Origin: Chromera velia
Taxonomy: Eukaryota; Sar; Chromeraceae
Reading direction: 5' to 3'
DNA: 51,385 nt
Assembly: GCA_018398765.1 (NCBI GenBank)
Contig: JAHBMJ010005927.1
Location: 1-51,385, forward strand
The stretch's first letter is position 1, and every line of letters begins with the position of its first letter. The translations under genes and the position numbers were made by a program. The notes beneath the pieces are model-generated. The model was not told where the DNA came from and made no database searches. It was given only the letters and a program-made list of their open reading frames with translations. This document shows, piece after piece, positions 12,657 to 24,100 of this stretch.

Positions 12657-12840
12657 CCTGCACCACTCCGGGAACCCCTGCACCGTCAGAGTCTGAGAGC
12701 TTCTTACAGTAAGAAGTCATGAGAAAATAATTAACCAGAGCCCATTCACCTGTGACCAACCGCCCCTCCGCACTCTCTGAGAGCTTCTTGCAGCAAGAAG
12801 CCACGAGGAAACAACCAGAGCCCATTTACCTGTGACGTCT
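12657..12840. repeat. Detached block of the 97-bp minisatellite
   Basis: Two more copies of the hairpin unit, with cores near 12697 and 12782, lie about 1.1 kb beyond the main array. Near-identical GATGACCTCGTCTGC sequences flank the block at about 12639 and 12869. This suggests that the block and its surroundings were duplicated or moved as one piece. Confidence 0.85.
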
Positions 12841-12917
12841 GCTCCCAACGGAGTGCGCAAACTACAGGATGACCTCGTCTGCTTTCAACGGAGCACACAC
12901 ACTGTGGGACAAAATTA

Positions 12918-13035
12918 AATTTCTCGGCAGAATTTCGTCAGGACGGAAAGATTGAGTCACAGTGCAGTCCGTTTTGTCTTTCTGGTTGCGTTTCTTTCTC
13001 TTCAATGTTGTCCCCCTTTCAGGGCTTCTCTTCAA
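12918..13035 (+). repeat. Dispersed direct repeat, copy 1
   Basis: A stretch of about 115 bp that recurs at about 13579-13697. Shared landmarks include TTCGTCAGGACGG or its variant, TCACAGTGCAGTC, TTTCTGGTTGCGTTTC, CTCTTCAATG and GGGCTTCTC. Identity looks to be roughly 85 percent by eye. Confidence 0.8.
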
Positions 13036-13578
13036 AGATCGACACGACAATAAGGCAAGAGGAAGAGAGAGGGAGTCGACAGAGGGAGGGAGGGAAGGAT
13101 TGACCTGCGGTGCGAATATTTGAAGCAAATTGCTGGATTGTTCTGTGTCCCATCACTATGTTCGTAAATTTTATGTCGTGCCGTGTCTTTCTTACCCTGC
13201 GTTTATACACACATGCCAATCTTTTGTTTTCTTTCGGGGGGTTTCTTTTGATGGGTCTCCCACTAGCAAGGCACTCAGTAAGTCGCACAAATGTTCTTCG
13301 TTCCTTCCTTCCCTCCTTGCTTTCTTCCAGTCCCAAGATTTCTTCCGCTCGACCCTCTAGACACAAGATGAGTAAGGGGGAAAAAAACAAGTAAAACAAG
13401 GGGGGAACGATCTTCGCTGGAAGTGAGGCTGTGCAATCGGGATTGCTGTTTTGTTCGCTCTAGCGCTCACTCTTGACTGTCATCAACTTTTTGGCTTAGT
13501 TTTGTCAGGAGAGAGAGATGGAGTGTGTGGTCTAATTTCTGTTTCTCTTTGCTCGCTGTCTTGGCTGTTGTTAGCCTC

Positions 13579-13697
13579 TCGGCGGAATTTTGTCAGGACG
13601 GAGAGATCGTGTCACAGTGCAGTCTATTTTATATTTCTGGTTGCGTTTCCCTCTCTTCAATGTCGTCCTTCTGTCGGGGCTTCTCGCGCAGAGAAAG
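13579..13697 (+). repeat. Dispersed direct repeat, copy 2
   Basis: Second copy of the repeat at 12918-13035, same orientation, about 660 bp away. Frames crossing it are not conserved between the copies, which argues against coding function. Confidence 0.8.
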
Positions 13698-13699
13698 TT

Positions 13700-15527
13700 C
13701 CGCAGTCTGAAACCGTTGAGAATAAGCCACCACGTACGATGTTTCGTTCCTTGTCCTTCGGCTCTCTCTTCACTGTTGTAAACAGAACGTAGACCACCAC
13801 TGTGCGTGTTACACCTGAATTAAGGGGTCTAAAGTGCGGTCAGGATGAGAGCATGTCGTCACCAGCTGTGAGACGTACAAGGGTATGATGGGGGGTTAGA
13901 CATTTCTGGACTCGAAGCCCGTGAAGAGTACCTACATCTTTTATATGCCAGTGTTCTCTCTCTCTCTCTCCTTCTTGGATCTTTGAACACAAGAGCTTGC
14001 GGGGACCCCCGAAAGCAGGCCCTGCATAGGGAGATCAAGAGCCCCTCCCATCTTTGCTACACAGTTCTGTAGAACTGAATTTTAATGACCTGCAACTTTA
14101 TCAGGTTTTCATTAATTTTTCATTAATTTTAATGACAGAGGACTTGGCCCCTCAATCGGGCCTCTTTTTTATTTTTATATTATTTTGTTTTAAGTGATCC
14201 TCAAAGAAAATTACTTGAAATAATTTAAATGATTCGATTTTCAAACACACTTTTCCTCACATGATGTGTATGTAAGTCTAAATGTAAGTTCAAAAAGTTT
14301 TCACATAAAAAAAAGTTGGCGAAACCTTTGTTTTTTTTTTTTTATGTGCGGGGCTAGGTCTAAGGCTAGGTGCGGCGCCTAGTGCAGTGGCGATGGCATA
14401 CGATGATGATGATGATGATGATGATAGAAGACTTAACCCCTAGCCTCTGTTGGGCTCGGGTGGTCCGTTCTATATATGATGATGATAATGATAGTCAAGT
14501 AATGATAATGATGATAATACTGATTAGATGAATGAATGAATGAATGAATGAATGAATGAATGAATGAATGAATATCACTGAATGACTATAGCCGTCGGAG
14601 CCTAGCTCCTGGCAGTCTATGTTCATGCAAGTCTTGTTCAAGATCCTAGCTCTACTTCAAGAGACGGTAGGCTGAAGCAAGGCTTCAACGGCGAAGCTGA
14701 TTTGGAATTAGAGGAAAAAGTGAGAAACAACAAGTTAGAGAGTGTTCATCGAACTGATTCAAGTGAATAAAAATATTAAACATACAAAACATTAAGGAGA
14801 TACGGGCAGGTGTGCGCATAGCGTGACATGAGGGCAAGAATGCCGGCAGCGCACCACAGAGCAGCCAGCGGGTGCCTTCGGGGTACCAGAGGAGAGGTAC
14901 GAAGAGTAAGCGCCGTTGAGGGAGGGGCAGCAGCAGCCGCACTCGGATAGATGAAAGGATGATCAGCCGTTCCTAATGGATAAGGCACGGTCATGGAGAG
15001 ACATGGAGAGCCCATAGCCTTAGGTGATTAAGAATTTTTGAGTCATGGTCGAACTAGTTCGTGTCTAGTGTAAGATCTGCATGTCTCTGTAACAATTATT
15101 TTTTGAATAATTTTCATTCCTAGATTGTAACAACCAAACAACCGTAGTAGTCACAGGACATACATTAATTGTTCAAAACGGAATTACACGGAATCATTTC
15201 CGAATAAATTTGAAAAAATCTTTTATGATAATTCTTATTATTTTTCTTTAAATACTAGTTTAAATGTTCGATAGGGTTGCCCTAGATTTGAGCTAAAACT
15301 AACGATTTGTAACTAGATTTGTAAGAATATTTAGTATTCACTTTTAAGTTTGCTTTTGAGACAAATTAGACTATTTAAATTGAAATTATTGAATCATTCT
15401 GGTCGATCTTGAGTCGGATCTTCAAAGCCTGAATCAAAGGTGGAACTATAGGGCCTAAACTAGAGTTGAAATGAGTTGAACTCTTCGTTACTACAGCCTT
15501 GGTGTCAGAGGCACGTTCAGAGGGCGT
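13700..15527. repeat. Non-coding DNA with GAT and GAAT microsatellites
   Basis: No supported gene. The stretch includes a poly-T run at about 14331-14343, (GAT)n at about 14402-14425, (GAAT)n at about 14529-14573 and an AT-rich block at about 15030-15450. The right end lies just beyond the stop codon of the minus-strand hydrolase and probably contains its 3' untranslated region. Confidence 0.55.
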
Positions 15528-16862
15528 TTAGAGGCGGGAAAAAGTCATTTTCAGTGAGGGTTCGCGCATGCTTTCATCCGCTACCAAGATTGTCGACCCA
15601 CCCACACATCCTCTCCCACACCATCCCGCAAGAAGCCCCGCTTCTCGCAGAACCCCCTCGACCGCTCTCGTGTATTCATGTGGAAACATCCGCATGTGCT
15701 GAACGTGGTCCGACCCCTTCAATTCCAGAGTGGAGACGCGGAAGTTCAGTCTCACGAGCCTCCCTGCGGTCTGCCTGACGTGTCCCGCAGGAATCATCCT
15801 ATCAGTAGAAGAGAAGATAAACAAGTGCGAGGCTCTGGAATGTCGGGGTGACCGCAGGGCTCTCATATAGAACCTGTACCAGTCATCTGTGCACAAGACT
15901 TCGCACATCGCCCAGTCCAACGAGAAAAACACCAGAGCCCCCACGGCAGTGAGCCAACGGAGGAGGGAGTTCCGCAAATGCATCGAAAATACAACGGGAT
16001 ACCCAAGCAAAAAGAGTTCACTGGGACCGCTGTCACAGATGAGTGCATACAGATTCAGAAATTGGATCTTCGCCCCCACACGCTCTTCTTTTTCCTCGCT
16101 CTCCACTGCCATGAGCAGGCAAGCGTAGAGGACAAGACCCCCATTCGAAAAAGTGTGCACGACCAGAGGGGTGGAGCCTGGCAGTGCAGCAGCGGGACCA
16201 CTGACGGGATCACTGCCAGAGGAGCTCTCAGAAGCCCCCGGCAACTCAGGCAGGTGCCTGTCAGAGACTGTCTGTGCGGGTGGAGTCTGTCTTACATGGT
16301 TTTGGGAAAAAGTCTCAGACGGAGTCGGGCCTGGGGGAGTCAAAATTTGACGAGGCCGAGGGTCGGTGTCTTTCAGACAGCCTAGTTGATACAGGCGTCT
16401 CTTCAGCCCCTCCATTCCTCTTGTGGCCCTGCTGAAAGAGGAGAGGAAGGTCTGGTTGGAGGCCACCATCGTGAGGACACGGAATCCTCTGGAGAGGTAA
16501 AACTCTTCATATCGCCTCATCTGCCGCCTCTCTGCGTTCAGCCACGAGAAGAGAACAACAACCGGCGTGACCCCCCTCACACCAGAGGACTGAACGGAAG
16601 GGGAAACCGACATACCGATACCGTCCGCCCCCCCCGTACACGTTTGAACATTCAAATGAGGAAGGGAGAGACTCTTCCCCGTGTCTGTGCTGCTGCTGCT
16701 GCTGGTGGTGGTGGTGGCAGTGCGCTGCATTGGTGGTTCTGGAACTTCTTGTCCCTGGGTCTCTCCCCCACCTCCCCCTTCTCTCCCTGCGGCTCGGCAG
16801 GAAGGGGGACTCTCGAAGAATTCCCATGCCGAGCTAGACGGAGACCCGGTCTTGCGCCTCAT
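15528..16862 (-). CDS. TMEM53/DUF829-type alpha/beta hydrolase
   Basis: Intronless gene for a 444-residue protein from ATG 16862 to TAA. Residues 99-135 (VVVLFSWLNAERRQMRRYEE, then SRGFRVLTMVAS) match the opening strand, turn and helix of the DUF829 family. The nucleophile elbow is HTFSNGG, with Ser239. An ICDSGP motif lies at about 275-280. The acid is Asp354 in FSSTDRMIP and the histidine is His386 in GSDHVQHMR, so the triad is complete. Residues 1-95 and about 160-230 are low-complexity additions, so the protein is longer than typical family members. One hydrophobic stretch (AVGALVFFSLDWAM, about 306-319) could contact membrane. TMEM53 proteins are nuclear-envelope or ER proteins in animals; the substrate here is unknown. 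The start follows an in-frame-unlinked leader, so it is reasonably secure. Confidence 0.9.
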   Translation of the reverse strand: MRRKTGSPSSSAWEFFESPPSCRAAGREGGGGGETQGQEVPEPPMQRTATTTTSSSSSTDTGKSLSLPHLNVQTCTGGADGIGMSVSPSVQSSGVRGVTPVVVLFSWLNAERRQMRRYEEFYLSRGFRVLTMVASNQTFLSSFSRATRGMEGLKRRLYQLGCLKDTDPRPRQILTPPGPTPSETFSQNHVRQTPPAQTVSDRHLPELPGASESSSGSDPVSGPAAALPGSTPLVVHTFSNGGLVLYACLLMAVESEEKEERVGAKIQFLNLYALICDSGPSELFLLGYPVVFSMHLRNSLLRWLTAVGALVFFSLDWAMCEVLCTDDWYRFYMRALRSPRHSRASHLFIFSSTDRMIPAGHVRQTAGRLVRLNFRVSTLELKGSDHVQHMRMFPHEYTRAVEGVLREAGLLAGWCGRGCVGGSTILVADESMREPSLKMTFSRL

Positions 16863-18265
16863 GTTTGCTCAATCTTGAGAACCCCACTGCGCGGTGACAA
16901 CTTTTGTCTGTCCGTTCTGATGAATGGTACACAGTCAGAGGGGCAGGCGGAAGAAAGACGGATGGGCAGGCGGGCTGATGGTGCCAGGAGAGCTACGAAT
17001 TCAGGCCTCGGTGGGTAGAGGAGGAACAGTGGCCGCACGCCCGCTCCCCCCGATGAACCTCGAGACCGGGAAGATGCTCTTACTGGTTGAACGAACTGCT
17101 GCTGCTTCTTTGCCCCCGCAGATGTGTCCTTCGCTCGCGCTAAACACCTGCATTTGGATTCCGCGTTCATTTGTTTTTGCTTCGTTTCTATCAATATTCT
17201 CTTTGCGGTACGTGAACGTCTTTGCATGTGGATTTTGAATTCTTCCGTTGCGTATACATATCAAAGCGCATTGCAAAGGAACAGAATACATGAAGCCTGG
17301 GTAGCAAGATCCTGAGACTTCTGGCCAAGAATGAATCAGACTACATGGCTGTTCCTCTCTCGGTTAGCTTAGTTCTTCAACCCTTATGTGCCGTCTCCAG
17401 TCATCCCTTCCCCAAGCACGGCCGTCTATGCGTTCCAACTGACCTTGAAAAATGCTCTCAGCTGACGGGATTGATGCACGAAAGAGAGCACGAACAGACT
17501 TGCGCCAGGTCTCCTACCTCACGACGTCATCAACACGCTCTGACAGAAGAGACGGGCTCACGAACTACACTGGCGGAAGCTACGCTTTCTCTCCCGACGT
17601 TGAAAGCAACACCCGCAAATGTTCTGACAGTCAATTAAGAAGGAATCGACAAGAAGGAGCTTCTGACGTTGGCTGACGGGTGCCCAAGACTGTACGGGGG
17701 GACCAGGACTCTTTCAATCGGGATCATTGCTTGGGCGCGTGTTTGGGGATCGATTCGATTCGGTCCTAAAACACTTAAAGTTGCGTGCGTCAGTTTTACC
17801 GCTCACGGCCACGGCATGTCTGCCATTGTCTGAGATGGAGGAATGCACGGCGTGGCCCCCACAACCCTCCACAGCTATAGTGTTCTCTGTGCTCCGTGCG
17901 AGTTCCCGTTTTTTGGCAATTACACCTCAATTGAATGAGAAAGAGCCCCTCAAGATTGTGTTGCGGGGCCAGAATTTTAACTTGTGAAAAGTTATTTGAT
18001 CACTTTGATCTGAGGTCGTTTCTGATTTATGGAGGAGAGTTTTGCTTCGAAGAGGGTACTTTGGAAGGCCCCGAAGACGATCAACAGCTGATCTTGTCAC
18101 CAATCCATCCAGAATCTTACTGCAGTAGTAGCTGGAGCAGTTGCTTGCTTGCAGAACGTTCCCATTTTTGTTTGTCGTCATGGAAAGAAAGCGGAAAAGA
18201 ACTTGTTGAGTCTTCGTAGTTGAGAAGCTTCTTGGGATTATCAAGGAGGGAAAGGCTGTTCAGAG
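16863..18265. other. Divergent intergenic region
   Basis: Spacer between the minus-strand hydrolase and the plus-strand giant TPR gene. It should hold both promoters. No TATA box, operator or RNA gene could be assigned. Several frames are open for 60-120 codons on both strands, but none shows a domain, and splice joining gives no consistent product. Confidence 0.5.
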
Positions 18266-21059
18266 ATGGATGGCTTGTGCCACATCTACCCCCACCTCTG
18301 TGTGGCGAATCATGGGGGCTCATCTGCTCACTCGGTTCCTTCCTCTTCGACCCCCAGTGGTTCTGCCAGTTCGTCCCTGAACTTACCGAAGGGAAAGGGA
18401 AGCGGGCAGGCAACAGCGGTGGGGAAACATGACCAAAGTTCCTCCTCTTCCTCCTCTTCGTCTAGCAGCAGTAGCAGTAGCAGCAGCAGTTGTTCTGGAA
18501 GTCTGCCCCCGCCAGCCGGAAAGCCCTGCGTGCTTGCTCTGTTCAATCCATCAGCCATTTGTGCAGCCTCCCGACTCCTCCAAGTTTTCTATCTCATGCA
18601 CCGAGACGAGCATTTGCAACCTCAGTCTGTGGCGGCTGCAGCAGCTGCTGCGGCTGCAAATGGGGGCAAACCTCGGGATCGGCAGCAGCAGGCTCCAAAC
18701 ACCAATCTTCTAGGCATCTCGCCGTCTGCAACCGGAGGGGGCAGTGGGTCGTCTGCGGACGTAATTCACTGGATAGGCTCCCACATTCGTGAGAAGATCA
18801 GTTTAGAGGCAGAGTCCCCGATCTCAGAATGGGAGGATGATCTTCAATCAATTGACACGAGGGAGCAGTATGACAGTCTGGAAGAGGCCACAGCTGAGGC
18901 AGTCAATGCGATGGAACTTGTCTGTCGGCTCTCTGGACAACCAGCGAGTAGTTCAGGCGCCAATGCCAACGGTGTCTCTGGCACGCTGGTCACAGGAGGG
19001 GGGGGGAGCAATAAGAGAAGTACGTCCCCTCGTCCTTCTGCTTCAGCACGGACGACCGTGGCCCCCTCCACGTCCTCAGGAGGGGACACGGGGAACTCCG
19101 TGAGCTCGTCTCGATGCCATACCGCCGACTCTGCCGAGGCTTCAGAAGGCTCTGAGTCGGACGGGGGGTGTCATGGAGAGGGGGGTGCAGGCGCAGGAGA
19201 TTGTGATGCGTTCAGTGGGGGTGGGAGGCGTTGTCTGGGTCGTGCTCTGCCTGTACGGGAGATCGACCCCCGCATGAAGGCGGAGGTAGAGGCGTACAGC
19301 TGTCACCCTCTCGACTACCAACTGAAGAGGAAAATTGTGGAATTGATGGACGCCAACTTCAGGGGACCCGAGAGGCTTGAGCCCATTTTGCATAGATGGG
19401 CTCCCATTGCCACCACGCCTTCGTCAGTTCGCTTTTCCCTTGACGGCCCACCTTTAATCAGGCGCCCCCTGTTTTCTTGCGAAGGTTTTCTCGTCGCTTA
19501 CCCCGTCCTTGTTGAAAGACACTGTGTGTCCCCCCGTTTTCTCGCGGTCGTCCTCTTCACTAGCCTGTCGACTCGCTCCTTCCCGCTTCCCCTTTTTTCT
19601 CGTTCCGCATGTCAAAGAAGCCTCGAATCTGTGCAGTTGAGTGGCCCCCTTCCACCCTCCCATCTGGCTTCCCTCACAAATCAATTGCGCTCTTTACATT
19701 GATTTCTTCTTATTCTTTTCTTCTTCTTCTTTGTTGCAGCTGTGAACTGGATCTGGACCTCTACTCAGAGTTTCGAGATTTTATTGATGAGCAGAGAGGC
19801 ATTCGCTCTCTGTTGGGAGATCTTGTCTTTTCAGACTCCCGAGGGAAGAAATTCTTTCTGGTTATCGTTGCACAGAGATCAGACAAAGTGGACGCTTCCG
19901 AAAACGAGCCTGTCAGAAAGGCGCATCACCTTGCGCAGGTCCTCTTCGCCATTCTCGACAGGTACGCGCTTTTATTTATCCCTTTTTTTGGCTGATGATG
20001 ATGCGTGCTCGTCTAACGCTCTTCTCTTGCCCACTTTCTGTGTCCGGTGGCAGCTGACGGCGATTCCATTTCATCTCTTCTCTCCTCTTCTCTTTTCTGG
20101 CCAACTTTTTCGAGCGGCCACGCTGCCTCTGTTCGTCTCCTTCTCCATTGGTGCATCTGTCTGAGTTTTTCTTTGTCTTTTGTGTGTCCTGTTTCATCGA
20201 AGTGTTTCCCTGTGCAAATTCAAGGAGCGCTTTCTCATTCATGTCTACACTCTCTGAGCGTCCATCCTATTCCCAGGTTTGGGTTCGAGCCCGAGTTCGT
20301 CAAGTACGGCGTGGTTGTTGCAGACCGCAACCCTGTGACGTCTGTGAAACACGTGGGGCTTCTGAAGCTCCCCCTGTTTTCCACTGTTGACAAGAAGAAC
20401 GCTATCCATGAGCTCTCGGACAAACACTCAAAACGTCTCGCTGCGTTGGAGGTCGGTCGGTTGCCTTTCCCTGACTCTTTGGAGCTTGACTCTCTCTCGT
20501 GCTTCCTTCCTTCTTTTTGCGGCCCTTTGTGGGATTCTCTTTAGACTTCTGAGTCACGCAGGGCACATCTCCGATTCCGTCTAACTCTGTGTACCTTCTT
20601 TCTTCGTTGGTCGTTGCTGCCTGCCTGCCTGCCTGCCAACCTTTGTTCAGGTCTGTGAGCCCACGGTGTTCATTGAGATCAACAAGACTCGGATCGTGTC
20701 TGCCATCGCGAGGTGGAAGAAGTCAGGCAACAGATCGTTCCAGGAAAACAAACTCCAAGACGCGGTATCATGGTCAGTCAGTCTTTTCTTTCCCTTCTTT
20801 GTTTGTCGCACCGCCGGTTTTTTCAGGTTTTCCTTCCGTAAATCTGTCCTTTCTTCGTAGCTCTATAAGTGCCTCCTCATTCATTTGGTTGTAGTCATTA
20901 AGACTCTCGTGTTGTTGGGGGGAAACTTCCTTTGTACATCTCTCGAACATACCAGAGCGATCTTCGATTTCGTGTCTGCAAAAGAGGTTCTTGCAAGCGC
21001 CCTGTGTGTTTCTGCATTTTCTCCTGTGGTCTCTCTCGTGTGAGCTCCCTCACTGTGTA

Positions 21060-21105
<46 letters not shown>

Positions 21106-24100
21106 ACGTGCCTGCAGGTACGGGAGTGCGATCATGTACCTGAACGACAGCAGGGCGACTCACTATGCGTACAGGACGGTGTGTCCTGATCTGACAGATC
21201 ATGCAGGGAACGTTCACTACCAGTACTGCGACAAGTCTGGTACCTCTGTCTTCACAGACGACGAGGCAGAGGATTGTGACAGGTCTGTCTGTCTGTGTGT
21301 TTGTTCTTTGTCAGACCTGTTTCTTGACTCGCTTCTCGAAGCAAAATGAAGGGACGCGGGTGGGGGCGTGTCGGTGCTCTTAAAATTGGTTGCCTGTTGT
21401 TTGCTTTTCTGCATGCCTCTTTTGCTTTCCTCTTTGCTTTCTGGTTTCGCTGCCTTTCGGTCCTCTTTCGTCTTTTGCTTACTGGTCCTGATTTTGTTTC
21501 TCGCTTCGCTTTGTTGCTTGCAGGTACCTGTCAGTTCTGCTTGCGAACCGGGCGTACGCTTACCTGAGAATGAATAAGGCACCAGCAGCAGTTAGCGACT
21601 GCGAGCTGGCAGTCGACCTGGACGGTAGTAACGTGAAGGCCTTCTACCGTCTGGGATGGGCCCTGAAGGACACTTCGGAGTACGATCGGGCGATCGACAA
21701 CCTGGAGGAGGCTGAGCGGTTGTTGGGAGAGGAACAGGGAGGAGGGTCAAGGGAAATTGAGAAGATGATGGATGAGTGCCGCAAGTTGTTGGAGAAGCAG
21801 AGGAGACAGGTTGGACCGAAGGGGGGATTCATGGGGTGGAGGCCTGTACAGCTTTATGATTGATACTGAGAGCGGCAGGTATTTCTGCAAACAAATGTCG
21901 AATGCGCGGGGGACGGGTGCGGTTAAGTCTGCGTGCCAGTTTATGGTCATTGATTGCACCACAATCTGGTGTGAACTTACCTCTGGGGCTGTGCTGCTTC
22001 GTTTCTGTTTCTCTAAGTGTGTGTTTGCATAAGTGTAAAAGAGAAATGGCCGGTACTTCGTTTTCTGTTTCTGACGCAATCCATCTATCTTTTTGCTTGC
22101 AGAAGGAGAAAGAGGAGAAGGCGAAAGCCGAGGCTGCCAAACCTTCTGCAAAGAAGGCCGCAGCGACCCGTGCCGTTCGGGATCGGTTGCGGGAGAAGTT
22201 GAACGTGAAGAAAGCATTGATGCCTCTGACGTCCTCGGGTGCCGGGGGTACAGGGGATCAGTCAGGATCCTCGGGGGCAGGCGGAAGTGGGGGGAGTGGA
22301 AGTGGAAGTGGGTGGGTCCCTGTGACGCTCCACCCCCCCGAAAGTTGGGGTCCCGGTTCGGGCCCCCCGGCCTCAGGAGGCACTGGAGGGGGGACGTTTG
22401 CGGGTACAGGTGGAGGTACGAGGGGGGGAACTTCCTATCCGGTTGGGGGGCAGTCTGGTCCCCGGATCGGTGTGGGGTGTCCCTACGGAGGGGGAGGGAA
22501 AGGCCTTCCTGAGGCTGCTGAGGTCCCCCCGCAGCAGCCAACACCACCGGTTGATGAGAAGGAGAAGGAGGGAGAGGACAGGCTCTATCAGGACTTCCTT
22601 GAAGACTTGATAGACGAGCCTCCTGCTGGGGAAGGCGGTGCTGCTGGGGGAGGGAAGAAAGCGCAAAAGCAGAAGGCGAAGGCTGAGAAGAAGGCAAAGA
22701 AACTCCAGCAACAGCAGCAGCAGGAAGAGGAGAGGGAGAAAGAGCGAGCCGCGGCTGCCGAGAAGGAAGAGAAGGAGAAGAGGGAAAAGGAGGAGAAAGA
22801 GGCAGCGAAGAAAGCGTCGGCTGCCAACGGCGCTCCTCCAACTTCTCAAACACAAGGGAAGAAAGAGAAAGCCGCGGTGGGATCTAAGCCTGAAGCGAAA
22901 GCGAAAGCAAAGCAGCAGGCGAAAGATCAAAGCAATGCGGAGAAGGAGAAGGAGGCGAAGGATGAGAAAGAGGTGAAAAAGCAGTCGGGCGAGCAAGAGG
23001 AGCAAGAGGAGACTGAGACAGCTCCCCCTGCCTGCCTCTCCAACAATGCCTATGCAGGCCTCCTCGAGCCCGTTGAAGGGGGTGAGGGTGCAAGTGGGGG
23101 GAAGAAGGGCAAGAAGGGGCAGAAGGAGAAAGAGGACAAAAAGGCCAAGTCGGGAAAGAAGGAGGACAATCAGAAAACAACTGTCCGTTCCGACCCCCCG
23201 GCAGCGGCCCTTGGCCCCTCTGTTGCGGGGTCTCACTCCAAGACGGGGGGTGCCTCTGTGCGTCAGGCTGGCGCTGCAGGTGAGAAGGAGAAGGCGGACT
23301 CGAGGGAAAAGGCAGGTGGTGCGAAAGACAAACCGAAAATCGAACCTGCAGTCCCTCACGCGCCGTCAGTTGACGAGGCACTGCGTGCGACTGAAAGGAA
23401 GACGAAGAAGAGGGTTGAGCAACAGCAGCAGCACCAGGCTGTCGTGTCAGCTGCAGCTGCAGGAGTTGTTTCTGCAGGAGGTGCAGCGGGAGGGAGGCAG
23501 AAGGAGAAGGAAAAGGCAGCAGAGAGTGGGGGTAAGGAGAAGGAGAAAGAAGCCGCGAAGAGTCTTCACCAGCGACTGCAGCTCCAAAAGGAGCGAGAAA
23601 AGCAGGAGAAGGAGGAAGCGCTTCAGCGAGAAAAGGAGACGAAGCAGAAGGAGAAAGCCGCTGCCGCTGCTGCAGCCGAGAAAGAGGCTCAAGAGAAGGA
23701 GAAAGAAAGAAGGGCGGAGAGGGAGAAGGCCCGATTGGAGAGGGAAAAGGAAAAGGATGAAGAAAGAAGAAAAGCCAAGCGGGAGCAGGCAGGAGCAGCC
23801 ACAAGAGAACGAGAGTTCAAAGCAACTAGGGGGACCCCCGCTTCTGCCTCTGGAACTGATCGGCTGGAGAAGGAGAGAGAAAAAGTGGGGGTTAAGGGAG
23901 GACAGAGGGAAAGGGAACACGAGAAAGAACGCGCGCAGAACAGCAGCAATACTGTTCCTGCTGAGGTCGGTCGGTGACTTTTTTCTTGAGCTGTCTGTTC
24001 AAACGATTCTCTTCGACTTGCTGAAGTCTGCTTCCCTTTCAGTTGAAGCCTCCCCAGCCCTCTTAGGCACCTTCCAAGCTTCCTTCGTTTTGTTTCCGAA

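Noticed and set aside
21747-23804. Long open frames antisense to the Lys/Glu-rich exon of the giant gene
   Set aside because: They are mirror frames of GAG/AAG-rich coding sequence, giving Leu/Ser/Pro-rich products. The sense strand has phase-consistent exons with TPR motifs.
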